Below are positions 8,631 through 16,110 of a DNA stretch of 55,922 bases, one piece after another. Location: NCBI RefSeq assembly GCF_016863015.1, contig NZ_BOOB01000044.1, forward strand, positions 1 to 55,922. Direction: 5' to 3'. A program made the position numbers and the translations under genes. The notes beneath the pieces were generated by a model. The model did not search any database and was not told the origin of the DNA. It saw only the letters and a list, made by a program, of their open reading frames with translations. The DNA comes from Microbispora amethystogenes (GTDB taxonomy: Bacteria; Actinomycetota; Actinomycetes; Streptosporangiales; Streptosporangiaceae). The stretch's first letter is position 1. Each line of letters opens with the position of its first letter.

Positions 8631-9002
8631 ATGAATCGACTGAAAAGGCGCGTAGCCGGGGCAGTGCTCGCAGCGGCAGGCTTCGCAGCCGCCAGCGCGC
8701 TGGGGACGGGTACCGCGCAGGCGTACACGGAGGTGAACTGCGTCGTGAACCTCGGTTCCTCCGGGTGCACCACCGCCAACATTCCCGCGAGCGGCGCCCA
8801 CGATATCGCCTACTACGTGGAAGGTGGCTTCCTCTGCGCTCAGGCCGACTTCCAGATCATCGACGCCGGCAACGGGGTGGTCGTCTACCACCGCCACGTC
8901 GGCTCTGGGACGGTGAGCGGCACCGTAGGGGGCCTCTATGGGTCTTACTACCTCCGCATCTACTGGAGCTGCGGAGGCGCCAGCGGGAAGCTGCACAACT
9001 GA
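8631..9002 (+). CDS. Small secreted cysteine-containing protein
   Basis: A 123-residue protein with a clear Sec signal peptide (MNRLKRRVAGAVLAAAGFAA, cleavage probably after AQA near residue 31). The mature domain of about 90 residues contains four cysteines (VNCVV, SGCTT, FLCAQ, WSCGG), enough for two disulfides, and many Gly/Ser/Tyr residues in beta-like stretches. No family was recognised. The start is set by GGGAGG 7 nt before the ATG. The 137-bp gap from the response regulator is comparatively AT-rich and may contain its own promoter. Confidence 0.7.
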   Translation: MNRLKRRVAGAVLAAAGFAAASALGTGTAQAYTEVNCVVNLGSSGCTTANIPASGAHDIAYYVEGGFLCAQADFQIIDAGNGVVVYHRHVGSGTVSGTVGGLYGSYYLRIYWSCGGASGKLHN

Positions 9003-9227
9003 TCATCCGATCAGGAACCACGGGATACTTCGCCGTTGAGGTGGCATGAGAACGGCCACCACGTGATCATCCGGAGTTCGTGAAGCGGATCGCACGTCGA
9101 AGTGCAGCCGCGGCTTCGACGGGGAGAGTCACCGCAGCAGGTCCCTCCGGGGACTCCACCGGCGGGTACGAACCGGCGGGCAGGCACTTGACCGAGCTGT
9201 CCGCCGGTCACCGCACCTCACTGGTGT

Positions 9228-9345
9228 GATGCCGAGTTCCTCGCCGGCCTCTCGGACGGCAGCCTCCCACGGGGTTTCGCCGGGGTCGACGGCCCCGCCG
9301 GGAAATTCCGTCGCCATTTCCTGTGACCTGCGCCGGGAGGGCTGA
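9228..9345 (-). pseudogene. Nudix hydrolase remnant (Nudix box only)
   Basis: Read on the minus strand, about 38 codons encode a nearly complete Nudix box: GGAVDPGETPWEAAVREAGE continues into ELGI, matching GX5EX7REUXEEXGU. Similarity starts at an in-frame RRRSQE next to the hairpin at 9344-9376 and stops after LGI, where the frame becomes low-complexity. The flanking beta strands of a real Nudix domain (about 130 residues) are absent. The rest of 9003-9409 contains no other recognisable gene. Confidence 0.6.
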
Positions 9346-9376
9346 ACCCCGGCTTTGAGGCCGGGGATCCCCTCAA
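9344..9376 (+). mobile_element. Solo IS605-like end hairpin
   Basis: A hairpin CCCCGGC-TTTGA-GGCCGGGG is bracketed by GAACC (9344-9348) and TCAA (9373-9376), the same layout as the tnpB right end at 953-986. There is no tnpB beside it. It abuts the Nudix remnant and could be a scar of an excised or decayed element. It might instead act as a simple terminator. Confidence 0.45.
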
Positions 9377-9409
9377 CGGTGTCGCCGGCGCCCCGCCCGG
9401 CGTCTCGGC

Positions 9410-11713
9410 TCAGGAGGCGGGCCAGGTCCAGTCGCGGATCTCGGCGGGGTCCTCGCCGTACTCGCGGGTGTGGGCGCGGGCGCGCAGCCGGGCGTCGGCC
9501 ATGCGCTGGCGCAGGTGGGCGGCCGTGCTGCCCAGGCCGGGCACCCGGTCGATCACGTCCATCACCAGGTGGTAGCGGTCGATGTCGTTGAGCATCGCCA
9601 TGTCGAACGGCGTGGTGGTGGTGCCCTCCTCCTTGTATCCGCGCACGTGCAGGTTCTCGTGTCCATTACGGCGGTAGGTCAGGCGGTGGATCAGCCACGG
9701 GTAGCCGTGGAAGTTGAAGATGATCGGCCGGTCCGTGGTGAACAGCGCGTCGAACTCCACGTCGGGCAGCCCGTGCGGGTGCTCGGAGGCCGGCTGCAGC
9801 CGCATGAGGTCGACCACGTTGACCACCCGCACCTTCAGTTCGGGCAGGTGCTCGCGCAGCATCGCGGCGGCGGCGAGGGTCTCCAGGGTCGGCACGTCCC
9901 CGGCGCAGGCCAGCACGACGTCGGGGTGGGCGCCCTCGTCGGTGGAGGCCCACTCCAGGATGCCCAGCCCGCGCGCGCAGTGGACGGCCGCCTCGTCCAT
10001 GCTCATCAGGTCGAGCACGGGCTGCTTGCCGGCGACGACGACGTTGACGTAGTCGCGGGAGCGCAGGCAGTGGTCGGCCGTCGACAGCAGCGTGTTGGCG
10101 TCCGGCGGCAGGTAGACCCGCACCACCTCGGCCTTCTTGTTGACCACCACGTCGAGGAACCCGGGGTCCTGGTGGCTGAAGCCGTTGTGGTCCTGCCGCC
10201 ACACGTGCGAGGACAGCAGGTAGTTGAGCGAGGCCACCGGCCTGCGCCAGGGGATCTTGCGGGACGACTCCAGCCACTTGGCGTGCTGGTTGAACATCGC
10301 GTCGACGATGTGGATGAACGCCTCGTAGCAGTTGAACAGCCCGTGGCGGCCGGTCAGCAGGTAGCCCTCCAGCCAGCCCTGGCACTGGTGCTCGCTGAGC
10401 ACCTCCATCACGCGGCCGGCCGGGCCGAGGTTCTCGTCCGTCGGCAGCAGGGCCGCCTCCCACTCCTTGCCGGTCGCCTCGAACACCGCCGACAACCGGT
10501 TGGACGCGGTCTCGTCCGGGCCGAGGAGCCGGAAGTTCTCCGGGTTGGCGGCGATCACGTCGCGCAGGAATCCGCCCAGCACGCGGGTCGGCTCGGTGGA
10601 GGCGGTGGCCGGGCTCTTGACCTCCACGGCGTAGTCGCGGAAGTCGGGCAGCACGAGCGGGCGCAGCAGCTCCCCGCCGTTGGCGTGCGGGCTGGCGCTC
10701 ATCCGCAGCGGCCCGTCCGGCACCGTGGCCGTGACGGCCTCGACCGGCCGGCCGTCCGCGTCGAACAGCTCCTCGGGCCGGTAGGAGAGCATCCACTCCC
10801 GCAGCGTCTCCAGGCGGTCGGGGCGGTCGCGCACGTCGGTCAGCGGCACCTGATGGGCGCGCCAGGTGCCCTCGACCGGAAGCCCGTCCACTTCGCGGGG
10901 GCCGGTCCAGCCCTTCGGCGTACGCAGGATGATCATCGGCAGCGGGCCGCCGTCGGCCATCTGGTCGAAGACCGTGTCGAGGGTGCCGGCCATCAGCTCG
11001 TGCATCTCGGCCGGCTCGTGGCCGGAGACGATGTGGGGGCGGTAGCCGTACCCCTCGAACAGCTTGAGCAGCTCGGGTTCGGGGATGCGGGCCAGCACGG
11101 TGGGGTTGGCGATCTTGTAGCCGTTGAGGTGCAGGATCGGCAGCACCACCCCGTCGCCGGCCCGGTTCAGGAACTTGTTGGAGTGCCAGGCGGTGGCCAG
11201 CGGGCCGGTCTCGGCCTCGCCGTCCCCGACGACGCACGCCACCACCAGGCGGGGGTTGTCGAAGGCCGCGCCGTACGCGTGGGACAGGGCGTAGCCGAGC
11301 TCGCCGCCCTCGTGGATGGAGCCGGGGGTCTCGGGCGCCACGTGGCTGGGGATGCCGCCGGGGAAGGAGAACTGGCGGAACAGCCGGCGCATGCCGGTCG
11401 CGTCCCGGGTGATGTGGGGGTAGCGCTCGGTGTAGGTGCCCTCCAGCCAGGCGTGCGCCACCGCGGCCGGGCCGCCGTGGCCGGGCCCGGCAATGTAGAT
11501 CATCTCCTGGTCGCGTTCCCGGATGACGCGGTTCAGGTGGGCGAAGCAGAAGTTGAGCCCGGGGGTGGTGCCCCAGTGGCCCAGCAGCCGCGGCTTGACG
11601 TGCTCGGCACTCAGCGGTTCGGTCAGCAGCGGGTTGTCCATCAGGTAGATCTGCCCGACCGACAGGTAGTTCGCGGCCCGCCAGTAGGCGTCGATGCGCT
11701 CCATTTCGTCCAT
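9410..11713 (-). CDS. xfp: Xylulose-5-phosphate/fructose-6-phosphate phosphoketolase
   Basis: A 767-residue thiamine-diphosphate enzyme that cleaves xylulose-5-P (and usually fructose-6-P) with phosphate to acetyl phosphate plus glyceraldehyde-3-P or erythrose-4-P. Family motifs are present in order: YLSVGQIYL near the N-terminus, [19 protein letters not shown], and the cofactor-binding stretch [20 protein letters not shown]. The ORF is open 42 codons upstream, but homology begins at [17 protein letters not shown], so the ATG at 11713 is chosen. It is divergent from a MarR gene across an 85-bp gap with a palindrome, suggesting local regulation. Length is close to the usual 790-820. Confidence 0.95.
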   Translation of the reverse strand: MDEMERIDAYWRAANYLSVGQIYLMDNPLLTEPLSAEHVKPRLLGHWGTTPGLNFCFAHLNRVIRERDQEMIYIAGPGHGGPAAVAHAWLEGTYTERYPHITRDATGMRRLFRQFSFPGGIPSHVAPETPGSIHEGGELGYALSHAYGAAFDNPRLVVACVVGDGEAETGPLATAWHSNKFLNRAGDGVVLPILHLNGYKIANPTVLARIPEPELLKLFEGYGYRPHIVSGHEPAEMHELMAGTLDTVFDQMADGGPLPMIILRTPKGWTGPREVDGLPVEGTWRAHQVPLTDVRDRPDRLETLREWMLSYRPEELFDADGRPVEAVTATVPDGPLRMSASPHANGGELLRPLVLPDFRDYAVEVKSPATASTEPTRVLGGFLRDVIAANPENFRLLGPDETASNRLSAVFEATGKEWEAALLPTDENLGPAGRVMEVLSEHQCQGWLEGYLLTGRHGLFNCYEAFIHIVDAMFNQHAKWLESSRKIPWRRPVASLNYLLSSHVWRQDHNGFSHQDPGFLDVVVNKKAEVVRVYLPPDANTLLSTADHCLRSRDYVNVVVAGKQPVLDLMSMDEAAVHCARGLGILEWASTDEGAHPDVVLACAGDVPTLETLAAAAMLREHLPELKVRVVNVVDLMRLQPASEHPHGLPDVEFDALFTTDRPIIFNFHGYPWLIHRLTYRRNGHENLHVRGYKEEGTTTTPFDMAMLNDIDRYHLVMDVIDRVPGLGSTAAHLRQRMADARLRARAHTREYGEDPAEIRDWTWPAS

Positions 11714-11762
11714 GCCCCTGAGACTTTCCTGCACGGAACGATCGAACCAGGGTCTTTGGCCC

Positions 11763-11788
11763 ACAAAGATTGTGCCGACCGGCCGGTA
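11763..11788. promoter_or_regulatory. Candidate MarR operator
   Basis: CACAA-AGA-TTGTG (11763-11775) is a perfect 5-bp inverted repeat of MarR-site size, and it is followed by the palindrome ACCGGCCGGT (11779-11788). Both lie in the 85-bp gap between divergent xfp and marR, only 10-35 bp before the marR start. Confidence 0.5.
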
Positions 11789-11798
11789 GTCTTGGCGC

Positions 11799-12308
11799 AT
11801 GTCCGGCACGCGATGGCTCGACGATGAGGAGCAGCGCACCTGGCGCGCCTACATCAGGACGAGCCAGCTCCTCCAGGACGCCCTAGAACGGCAGTTACAG
11901 CGTGACTCGGGCATCCCGCACGCCTACTACATGATCATCGTGGTGCTCTCCGAGTCGCCGGGCCGGACCATGACGATGAGCGAGTTGTCCTCCATTCTCC
12001 GCTACTCCGTCAGCCGCCTCTCCCACGCCGTCTCCCGGCTGGAGGAGAAGGGCTGGGTGCGGCGGGTCAAGCGGCCCGAGGACCGGCGCACGACCGTCGC
12101 CGAGCTCACCGACGAGGGCTTCGCGGCGCTCGTGGAGGCCGCGCCGGGCCACGTGGAGGAGGTCCGCCGCGTGCTGTTCGACCCCCTCACCACGACCCAG
12201 GTGCGGAGGTTCCGGGAGGTCCTCACCACGATCCTCACGGCCCTGGAGTCCCAGGAGCCGCCGGACGAGGCCGAGCGCTCCCCCCAGCTCGACCCCGCCG
12301 CCCAGTAG
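11799..12308 (+). CDS. MarR-family transcriptional regulator
   Basis: A 169-residue winged-helix regulator. The recognition region reads [20 protein letters not shown], followed by a wing with the family signature [19 protein letters not shown]- and C-terminal helices would form the dimer interface. No Shine-Dalgarno precedes the ATG, so the message could be leaderless. Its divergent arrangement with phosphoketolase and the palindrome in the shared promoter make xfp the likely target. The ligand is unknown. Confidence 0.92.
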   Translation: MSGTRWLDDEEQRTWRAYIRTSQLLQDALERQLQRDSGIPHAYYMIIVVLSESPGRTMTMSELSSILRYSVSRLSHAVSRLEEKGWVRRVKRPEDRRTTVAELTDEGFAALVEAAPGHVEEVRRVLFDPLTTTQVRRFREVLTTILTALESQEPPDEAERSPQLDPAAQ

Positions 12309-12347
12309 CCCCGGCCCGTCGCGGAGTCCGCGCCCCGCGGCCCCCCG

Positions 12348-12833
12348 TTACGCCTTTTCCGGTGGGTTCCGGCGGGCGATGGAGGCGTTGAGCGCGGTGG
12401 CGAAGAGCGTCCACCCCGTGTACGGCAGCAGCAGGAGCCCCGCCGCACGGTCCTGACGGAGGAAGCGGCGGGTCAGCAGGACGTTCGACGCGTTGAGCGC
12501 GACCAGTTCGGCGAGCGCGAGGCGCGGGCTGCGGGCCTTGAAGAACAGCGGCGGCCAGGCCGCGTTGAGCGCGAGGTTCGCCGCGAGCGCCCGGCGCAGG
12601 GCCGGCCGGGAGCGCTCGTCCCCCAGGGACAGCGCGCGGGCGGAGGCGTAGGCGATCGTCGCGTACAGCGGCGTCCAGACCAGGCCGTACGCCTGCCGGG
12701 GCGGCTGCCAGGACGGCTTGCGCAGCCGGTGGTACCAGGAGGAACGGGGGTCGGTGCCGAGGCCGCCGGCCACGGCGGCGGCGGTCACGGCGAGGGCGGT
12801 GCCGGTCAGCGTCTTCTTCGATGTGCGTCCCAT
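12348..12833 (-). CDS. tspO: TspO/MBR-family membrane protein
   Basis: A 161-residue, five-helix membrane protein of the TspO (peripheral benzodiazepine receptor, CrtK) family. Diagnostic pieces are WYHRLRKPSWQPPRQAYGLV, LNAAWPPLFFKARSP and the terminal PYTGWTLFATALNASIA. TspO proteins bind porphyrins and influence tetrapyrrole, oxidative-stress and, in Rhodobacter, pigment-gene responses. A GAAAGG ribosome site precedes the ATG. It is the last of four minus-strand genes that include LitS- and LitR-like regulators, so it is probably part of the same light-response module. Confidence 0.93.
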   Translation of the reverse strand: MGRTSKKTLTGTALAVTAAAVAGGLGTDPRSSWYHRLRKPSWQPPRQAYGLVWTPLYATIAYASARALSLGDERSRPALRRALAANLALNAAWPPLFFKARSPRLALAELVALNASNVLLTRRFLRQDRAAGLLLLPYTGWTLFATALNASIARRNPPEKA

Positions 12834-12887
12834 GCGGGGCCTTTCTTCCCTTTCAGCCCGTTGTACTCACACGGATGCGGCGGCCCG

Positions 12888-13892
12888 TCAGGCGGGGACG
12901 TGGTTGCGCAGGCGCAGCGCGTCCGGGTACGGGGACAGGTAGGTCTGCTCCTGAACCTGGCCCGCTCCGGCGCCCTTCGCGTGGTGGCGCAGCAGGGCCA
13001 GCGGCACGGCCAGGGCGACCCGGTGCGCCCGGTACGCCTCGATGACCTCGGTGAGGTCGGCCCGGCGGACCGGGTCGAGGTCCGCGCTGATCCTGCCGAG
13101 GAAGTGGTGCAGCACGTTGACGTGACGCCCGATGGTGGCCCGGACCAGGAGGGCGGTGCGGAAGGCCCAGCCGTACTCGCGGGCCAGCGTCTCCCGGGGC
13201 AGGTCGCCCGCGGCGGCGACGAGCCGCCCGATCACCCGGTACGCCCCGGGCGAGTGGGCGAGGATCTGCATCTTGTGCCGCGTGTGGAAGTCGACCAGGT
13301 CGCGGGGGCGCCAGTCGCCGGACAACAGCGCCCGCAGCCGGGCCGCGGCGAAGATCCGCTCGACGAACGCCTCCCGCAGCACCGCGTCGTGCAGCCGGCC
13401 CTCGTCCTCGACGACCAGCGACGGGTGGGCGCCGGTGACCGCGGAGGCGAAGAGGCCGGGGCCGCGGCGCCCGGGGGCGCCCGGGGCGGACCCGCCGTAC
13501 ACGGGGACGCCGTGGAGCCCGCAGCTCGGGCTCTTCGACTTGAAGACGTAGCCGTCGACGGCGCCGATCTCCGCCGCCCGCTCGGCGGCGAGATCGGCCA
13601 TCTCGGCGGTCAGGTCGCGGCGCGTCCGCCGGGTCAGCAGCCGGGGCCCGTCCGGGCCGCGCTCCAGGCGGAGCGTCTCGCGGGGCGCGCCGAGGCCGAT
13701 CTCCATCTCGGGGCAGATCGGCACCCAGTCGACGTGCTCCTCCAGCTCGCCGGCGAGGAACCGGTCGCGGCTGTGGCCGCCGTTGAACCGCACGGGAGCG
13801 CCGAGCAGGCAGCTCGACACCGCCACCCTGGGCCTGACCTCCGCCGTCATGCTCTCCATGGTGCTCTCCGTAGTGTTCTCCATCGTGCTCAC
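12888..13892 (-). CDS. DUF523-DUF1722 (YbgA-like) protein
   Basis: A 334-residue two-domain protein. DUF523 occupies about residues 20-165 with the cysteine motifs VSSCLLGAPVRFNG and VFKSKSPSCGLHGV. DUF1722/YbgA follows (LVDFHTRHKMQILAHSPGAY). Its biochemical role is not established. Homologues are often next to DNA photolyase genes and in light-induced regulons. The chosen GTG start (13892) overlaps the stop of the ECF sigma gene as GTGA, with GGAGG just upstream; ATG 13883 is an alternative. The first 15 residues contain a short near-repeat (MENTTESTMES). Coupling to the sigma factor supports co-regulation by light. Confidence 0.9.
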   Translation of the reverse strand: MSTMENTTESTMESMTAEVRPRVAVSSCLLGAPVRFNGGHSRDRFLAGELEEHVDWVPICPEMEIGLGAPRETLRLERGPDGPRLLTRRTRRDLTAEMADLAAERAAEIGAVDGYVFKSKSPSCGLHGVPVYGGSAPGAPGRRGPGLFASAVTGAHPSLVVEDEGRLHDAVLREAFVERIFAAARLRALLSGDWRPRDLVDFHTRHKMQILAHSPGAYRVIGRLVAAAGDLPRETLAREYGWAFRTALLVRATIGRHVNVLHHFLGRISADLDPVRRADLTEVIEAYRAHRVALAVPLALLRHHAKGAGAGQVQEQTYLSPYPDALRLRNHVPA

Positions 13893-14407
13893 GCCGCCTC
13901 CAGCAGTGCGGACAGCCGGTGCAGGCCCCTGGCCGTACGGGCCTTGACGGTGCCGAGCGGGACCCGCAGGTGCTCGGCGATCTCGCGCTGGGTCAGGTCG
14001 CCGTAGTACGCCAGCTCGATCGCCTGGCGCTGCACCTGGGGCAGCGCGGCCAGCGCGCGGAGCACCCGGTCGCGGTCGGCGAGCTCGTCGCCGTCGCGCC
14101 GTCCGTCGTGTCCCGCCGGGTCCGGGACCGCCTCCAGCGGCACCGTCGTCGGCGTACGCGCCCTCAGGTGGTCGACGGCGCGGTTGTGCGCGATGCCGAA
14201 CAGCCAGGCCGCGAGGCTGCGGCCCGGATCGAAGCGGTGCCGGAACCGCCAGACCTCGGTGAAGACGACCTGGAGGACGTCTTCCACGTCTTGTGGCGGC
14301 ACGAGCTTGCGTAGGTAGGAGCGCACGGCCGGGGAGTGCTCGCGGTAGCACTCCCCCAGGGCGCCCGTGTCTCCCGCGGCGAGGCGGAACTCCAGCGTCG
14401 TCTCCAT
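13889..14407 (-). CDS. litS: ECF sigma factor, LitS-like
   Basis: A 172-residue extracytoplasmic-function sigma factor. Region 2 reads QDVEDVLQVVFTEVWRFRHR and AAWLFGIAHNRAVDHLR. Region 4 reads LPQVQRQAIELAYYGDLTQR followed by EIAEHLRVPLGTVKARTARG. No anti-sigma gene adjoins it. It lies directly downstream of the LitR-like regulator on the same strand, as in Streptomyces coelicolor, where LitS drives light-induced carotenoid genes. The name is assigned on this synteny. ATG 14407 is preferred because a G-rich ribosome site precedes it; ATG 14419 is possible. Confidence 0.82.
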   Translation of the reverse strand: METTLEFRLAAGDTGALGECYREHSPAVRSYLRKLVPPQDVEDVLQVVFTEVWRFRHRFDPGRSLAAWLFGIAHNRAVDHLRARTPTTVPLEAVPDPAGHDGRRDGDELADRDRVLRALAALPQVQRQAIELAYYGDLTQREIAEHLRVPLGTVKARTARGLHRLSALLEAA

Positions 14408-14518
14408 GGTCCCCCCCATGCCGAAAACCTATTCAAAATCTATTCATAGCCCCCCGCGCGTCGTCATGGCAACCAAACCGGCCGGACCTCAGGTCAAGAG
14501 TGCGCCAAAGAGGGCGAA

Positions 14519-15709
14519 TCACCGCAGAGTGGTCATTACCGCCGAGATGGCGTCACGAAACGTAGTCACCCGAACGACTTCCGTAGGCACGCCGTCGCCC
14601 CATCCGGGTCCGCCTGCGATGATCCGGCAGGCGGGGCGGAGCCCCGGCAGGCCGCCGAGCGGGGCCGGATCGCCGGTCTCGGGGGTCTGCGACCAGACGA
14701 ACACCGCCGCCGGGCCGACGCGGCGCATGGCGTCGGCCAGCGCGGAGTACGGCGTGCGGGCCCCGAGCACCCGGGTCTCCACCGCGAGCCCGCTGAGCGC
14801 GGCGGCCAGGGCCTGGATCGCCAGGGTGTGCTGCTCCTCCTCGGCGGCGGCCAGTAGGACCGGCCGGGGGTGGACGGGCGCGGGCGCATGCGCGGAGAAC
14901 CGCACCAGGGCGGCCTGGAGCCGGTTGGAGAACAGGTGCTCGATGTCGATCCCGGCTCCGGTCTCCTGCTGCCTGCGGCTGATCGCCGCGAACACCGGCA
15001 GCACGAGCCGCTCCCACGTCCACAGCACGCCGTGCGCGGCCAGCGCCGCGTCCAGCGCCACGTTCACGGCCGGGGCGTCCATCGCCGCCACGACGCGGGC
15101 CAGCATGGCCGCGGACAGCAGGCCGGCTTCCGCGGCCGGGAGTTCGGGCGTGACTCTGGGCGTGACCTCGCGCGCCGACGTGGGCGGGGACGTGAGGCCG
15201 GGCTCGGGCGGCGCGGCGGAACCCGCCGGACCACCCGTCAGGCCGCGCGCCGGACGCCGCGCCGGGCGGCCCGGCGGCGCCGCGGCCACCCCTCCCGCCG
15301 GGAACGCCCCCTGCTCGGCGGCCCCCTGCTCGGCGGTCCTCGCCTCACCGGTCCTCGCCTCACCGGTCCTCGCCCTACCAGTCCTCGGCTCACCGGCCCC
15401 CGGCTCACCGGTGCTCCGCTCCCCCGCCGCCGCTGGGCGCTGCCGAAGCGCCAAATTGGCGGCGTCGGCCGGCGGCATCCCCGACCTGACCAGCCGGTTC
15501 ATCTCCTGGAGCCGGCGCAGGTCCGCCTCGTCATAACGGCGGTGCCCGCCCGGGCTGCGCCGGCTCGGGCCGATGCCGTACCTGAGATTCCAGGTGCGCA
15601 GCGTGGACGCGGGCACGCCGAGCCGGCGGGCGACGGCTCCGATGCCGTAGCCCGGCTCCTCCTCGGAGACGGCGTCGCCGTCCGTCTCCGGCTGCCCTTC
15701 CCGCCTCAC
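14519..15709 (-). CDS. litR: LitR/CarH-like MerR regulator with B12-binding domain
   Basis: A regulator of about 396 residues. An N-terminal MerR helix-turn-helix (about 21-75; YGIGAVARRLGVPASTLRTW) is joined by a long Ala/Pro/Gly linker (95-190) to a cobalamin-binding-like domain (about 195-396). CarH proteins use adenosylcobalamin as a light sensor: dark tetramers repress, light releases DNA. Here the IEH pair (E257-H258) and EEQH (H294, candidate lower ligand) fit the motif, but the Trp expected ten residues before E257 is Gln (Q247). The frame is open to 16018; GTG 15709 is the best start. It faces crtI, and likely regulates crt genes and litS. Confidence 0.85.
   Translation of the reverse strand: MRREGQPETDGDAVSEEEPGYGIGAVARRLGVPASTLRTWNLRYGIGPSRRSPGGHRRYDEADLRRLQEMNRLVRSGMPPADAANLALRQRPAAAGERSTGEPGAGEPRTGRARTGEARTGEARTAEQGAAEQGAFPAGGVAAAPPGRPARRPARGLTGGPAGSAAPPEPGLTSPPTSAREVTPRVTPELPAAEAGLLSAAMLARVVAAMDAPAVNVALDAALAAHGVLWTWERLVLPVFAAISRRQQETGAGIDIEHLFSNRLQAALVRFSAHAPAPVHPRPVLLAAAEEEQHTLAIQALAAALSGLAVETRVLGARTPYSALADAMRRVGPAAVFVWSQTPETGDPAPLGGLPGLRPACRIIAGGPGWGDGVPTEVVRVTTFRDAISAVMTTLR
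15335..15409. repeat. 15-bp tandem repeat coding the LitR linker
   Basis: Five copies of a 15-bp unit (GGTCCTCGCCTCACC on the plus strand, the first two identical) encode the repeated RTGEA-type linker of the LitR-like protein. Being a multiple of three, copy-number change would only alter linker length. Confidence 0.85.
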
Positions 15710-15734
15710 CCGCTCACCCCCGTGTCCGTCCGCT

Positions 15735-15812
15735 GCTTCCGACCCGTGCTTCCGGCCAGTGCTTCCGATCCGTGCTTCCGGCCAGTGCGTGCGGCCAGTG
15801 CGTGCGGCCTGT
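15735..15812. repeat. Six-copy 13-bp tandem repeat before litR
   Basis: Six consecutive 13-mers run GCTTCCGACCCGT, GCTTCCGGCCAGT, GCTTCCGATCCGT, GCTTCCGGCCAGT, GCGTGCGGCCAGT and GCGTGCGGCCTGT. A degenerate copy precedes them. The array begins 26 bp upstream of the chosen litR start, within the 371-bp litR/crt intergenic region. Head-to-tail repeats are the kind of site a CarH tetramer binds, although the known period is 11 bp. Confidence 0.8.
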
Positions 15813-15933
15813 GCCGGCCGCCGTTTCCCGAGGCCTGTCGTCGCTCCGGCCCCTGCCGTCCCGCCGCTCCCACCCTCCGGCCACCATGCCGTGCCGGTCG
15901 CCCCTCGCCTTGTTTCGGCCCGGAGGCCCGGTG

Positions 15934-15968
15934 CGGATGCACGCACGGATGCAATCGCACGGATGCAA
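15934..15968. promoter_or_regulatory. CGGATGCA direct repeats, candidate LitR operator
   Basis: CGGATGCA occurs at 15934, 15946 and 15960. The last two are part of a perfect 13-bp repeat, CGCACGGATGCAA, spaced 14 bp. They lie about 115-145 bp before the crt leader ORF, where an operator for the divergent LitR-like regulator would be expected. Function is inferred from position only. Confidence 0.45.
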
Positions 15969-16011
15969 CCGCCGGAGCGGGAGGGCGCGAAAACTCTACT
16001 GACGGCACCGC

Positions 16012-16066
16012 CGATCACCGAACCGGCCGCCGATCACCGGACCGGCCGCGATCACCGGAACGACCG
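16012..16066. repeat. Three-copy 18-19-bp repeat upstream of the crt leader
   Basis: Three adjacent copies of CGATCACCGGACCGGCCG-like sequence occupy 16012-16030, 16031-16048 and 16049-16066, ending just before the ribosome site GAAGGAG. They would be in the 5' untranslated region or the core promoter of the crt operon. Confidence 0.75.
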
Positions 16067-16080
16067 AAGGAGCAGCGCGC

Positions 16081-16110
16081 ATGACGACGACGACCCGCAG
16101 GACCGTCTGA
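16081..16110 (+). CDS. Nine-codon leader ORF coupled to crtI
   Basis: ATG 16081 has a good ribosome site (GAAGGAG, 9-nt spacing) and encodes MTTTTRRTV. Its TGA stop overlaps the crtI ATG as TGATG. crtI itself has no separate ribosome site, so its translation probably depends on ribosomes finishing this leader. A repetitive Thr-Arg peptide could allow attenuation, but no alternative hairpins were worked out. It could instead be a frameshifted crtI N-terminus. Confidence 0.5.
   Translation: MTTTTRRTV

Noticed and set aside
9470..11827. A 785-codon plus-strand frame opposite phosphoketolase
   Set aside because: Its composition (Val/Gly/His/Gln-rich, no domain) is the typical antisense shadow of a high-GC gene; the minus-strand frame has full phosphoketolase motifs.
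15710..16018. N-terminal extension of LitR by about 100 residues
   Set aside because: The extension is translated from tandem repeats and intergenic DNA with no MerR homology; GTG 15709 begins just before the helix-turn-helix.
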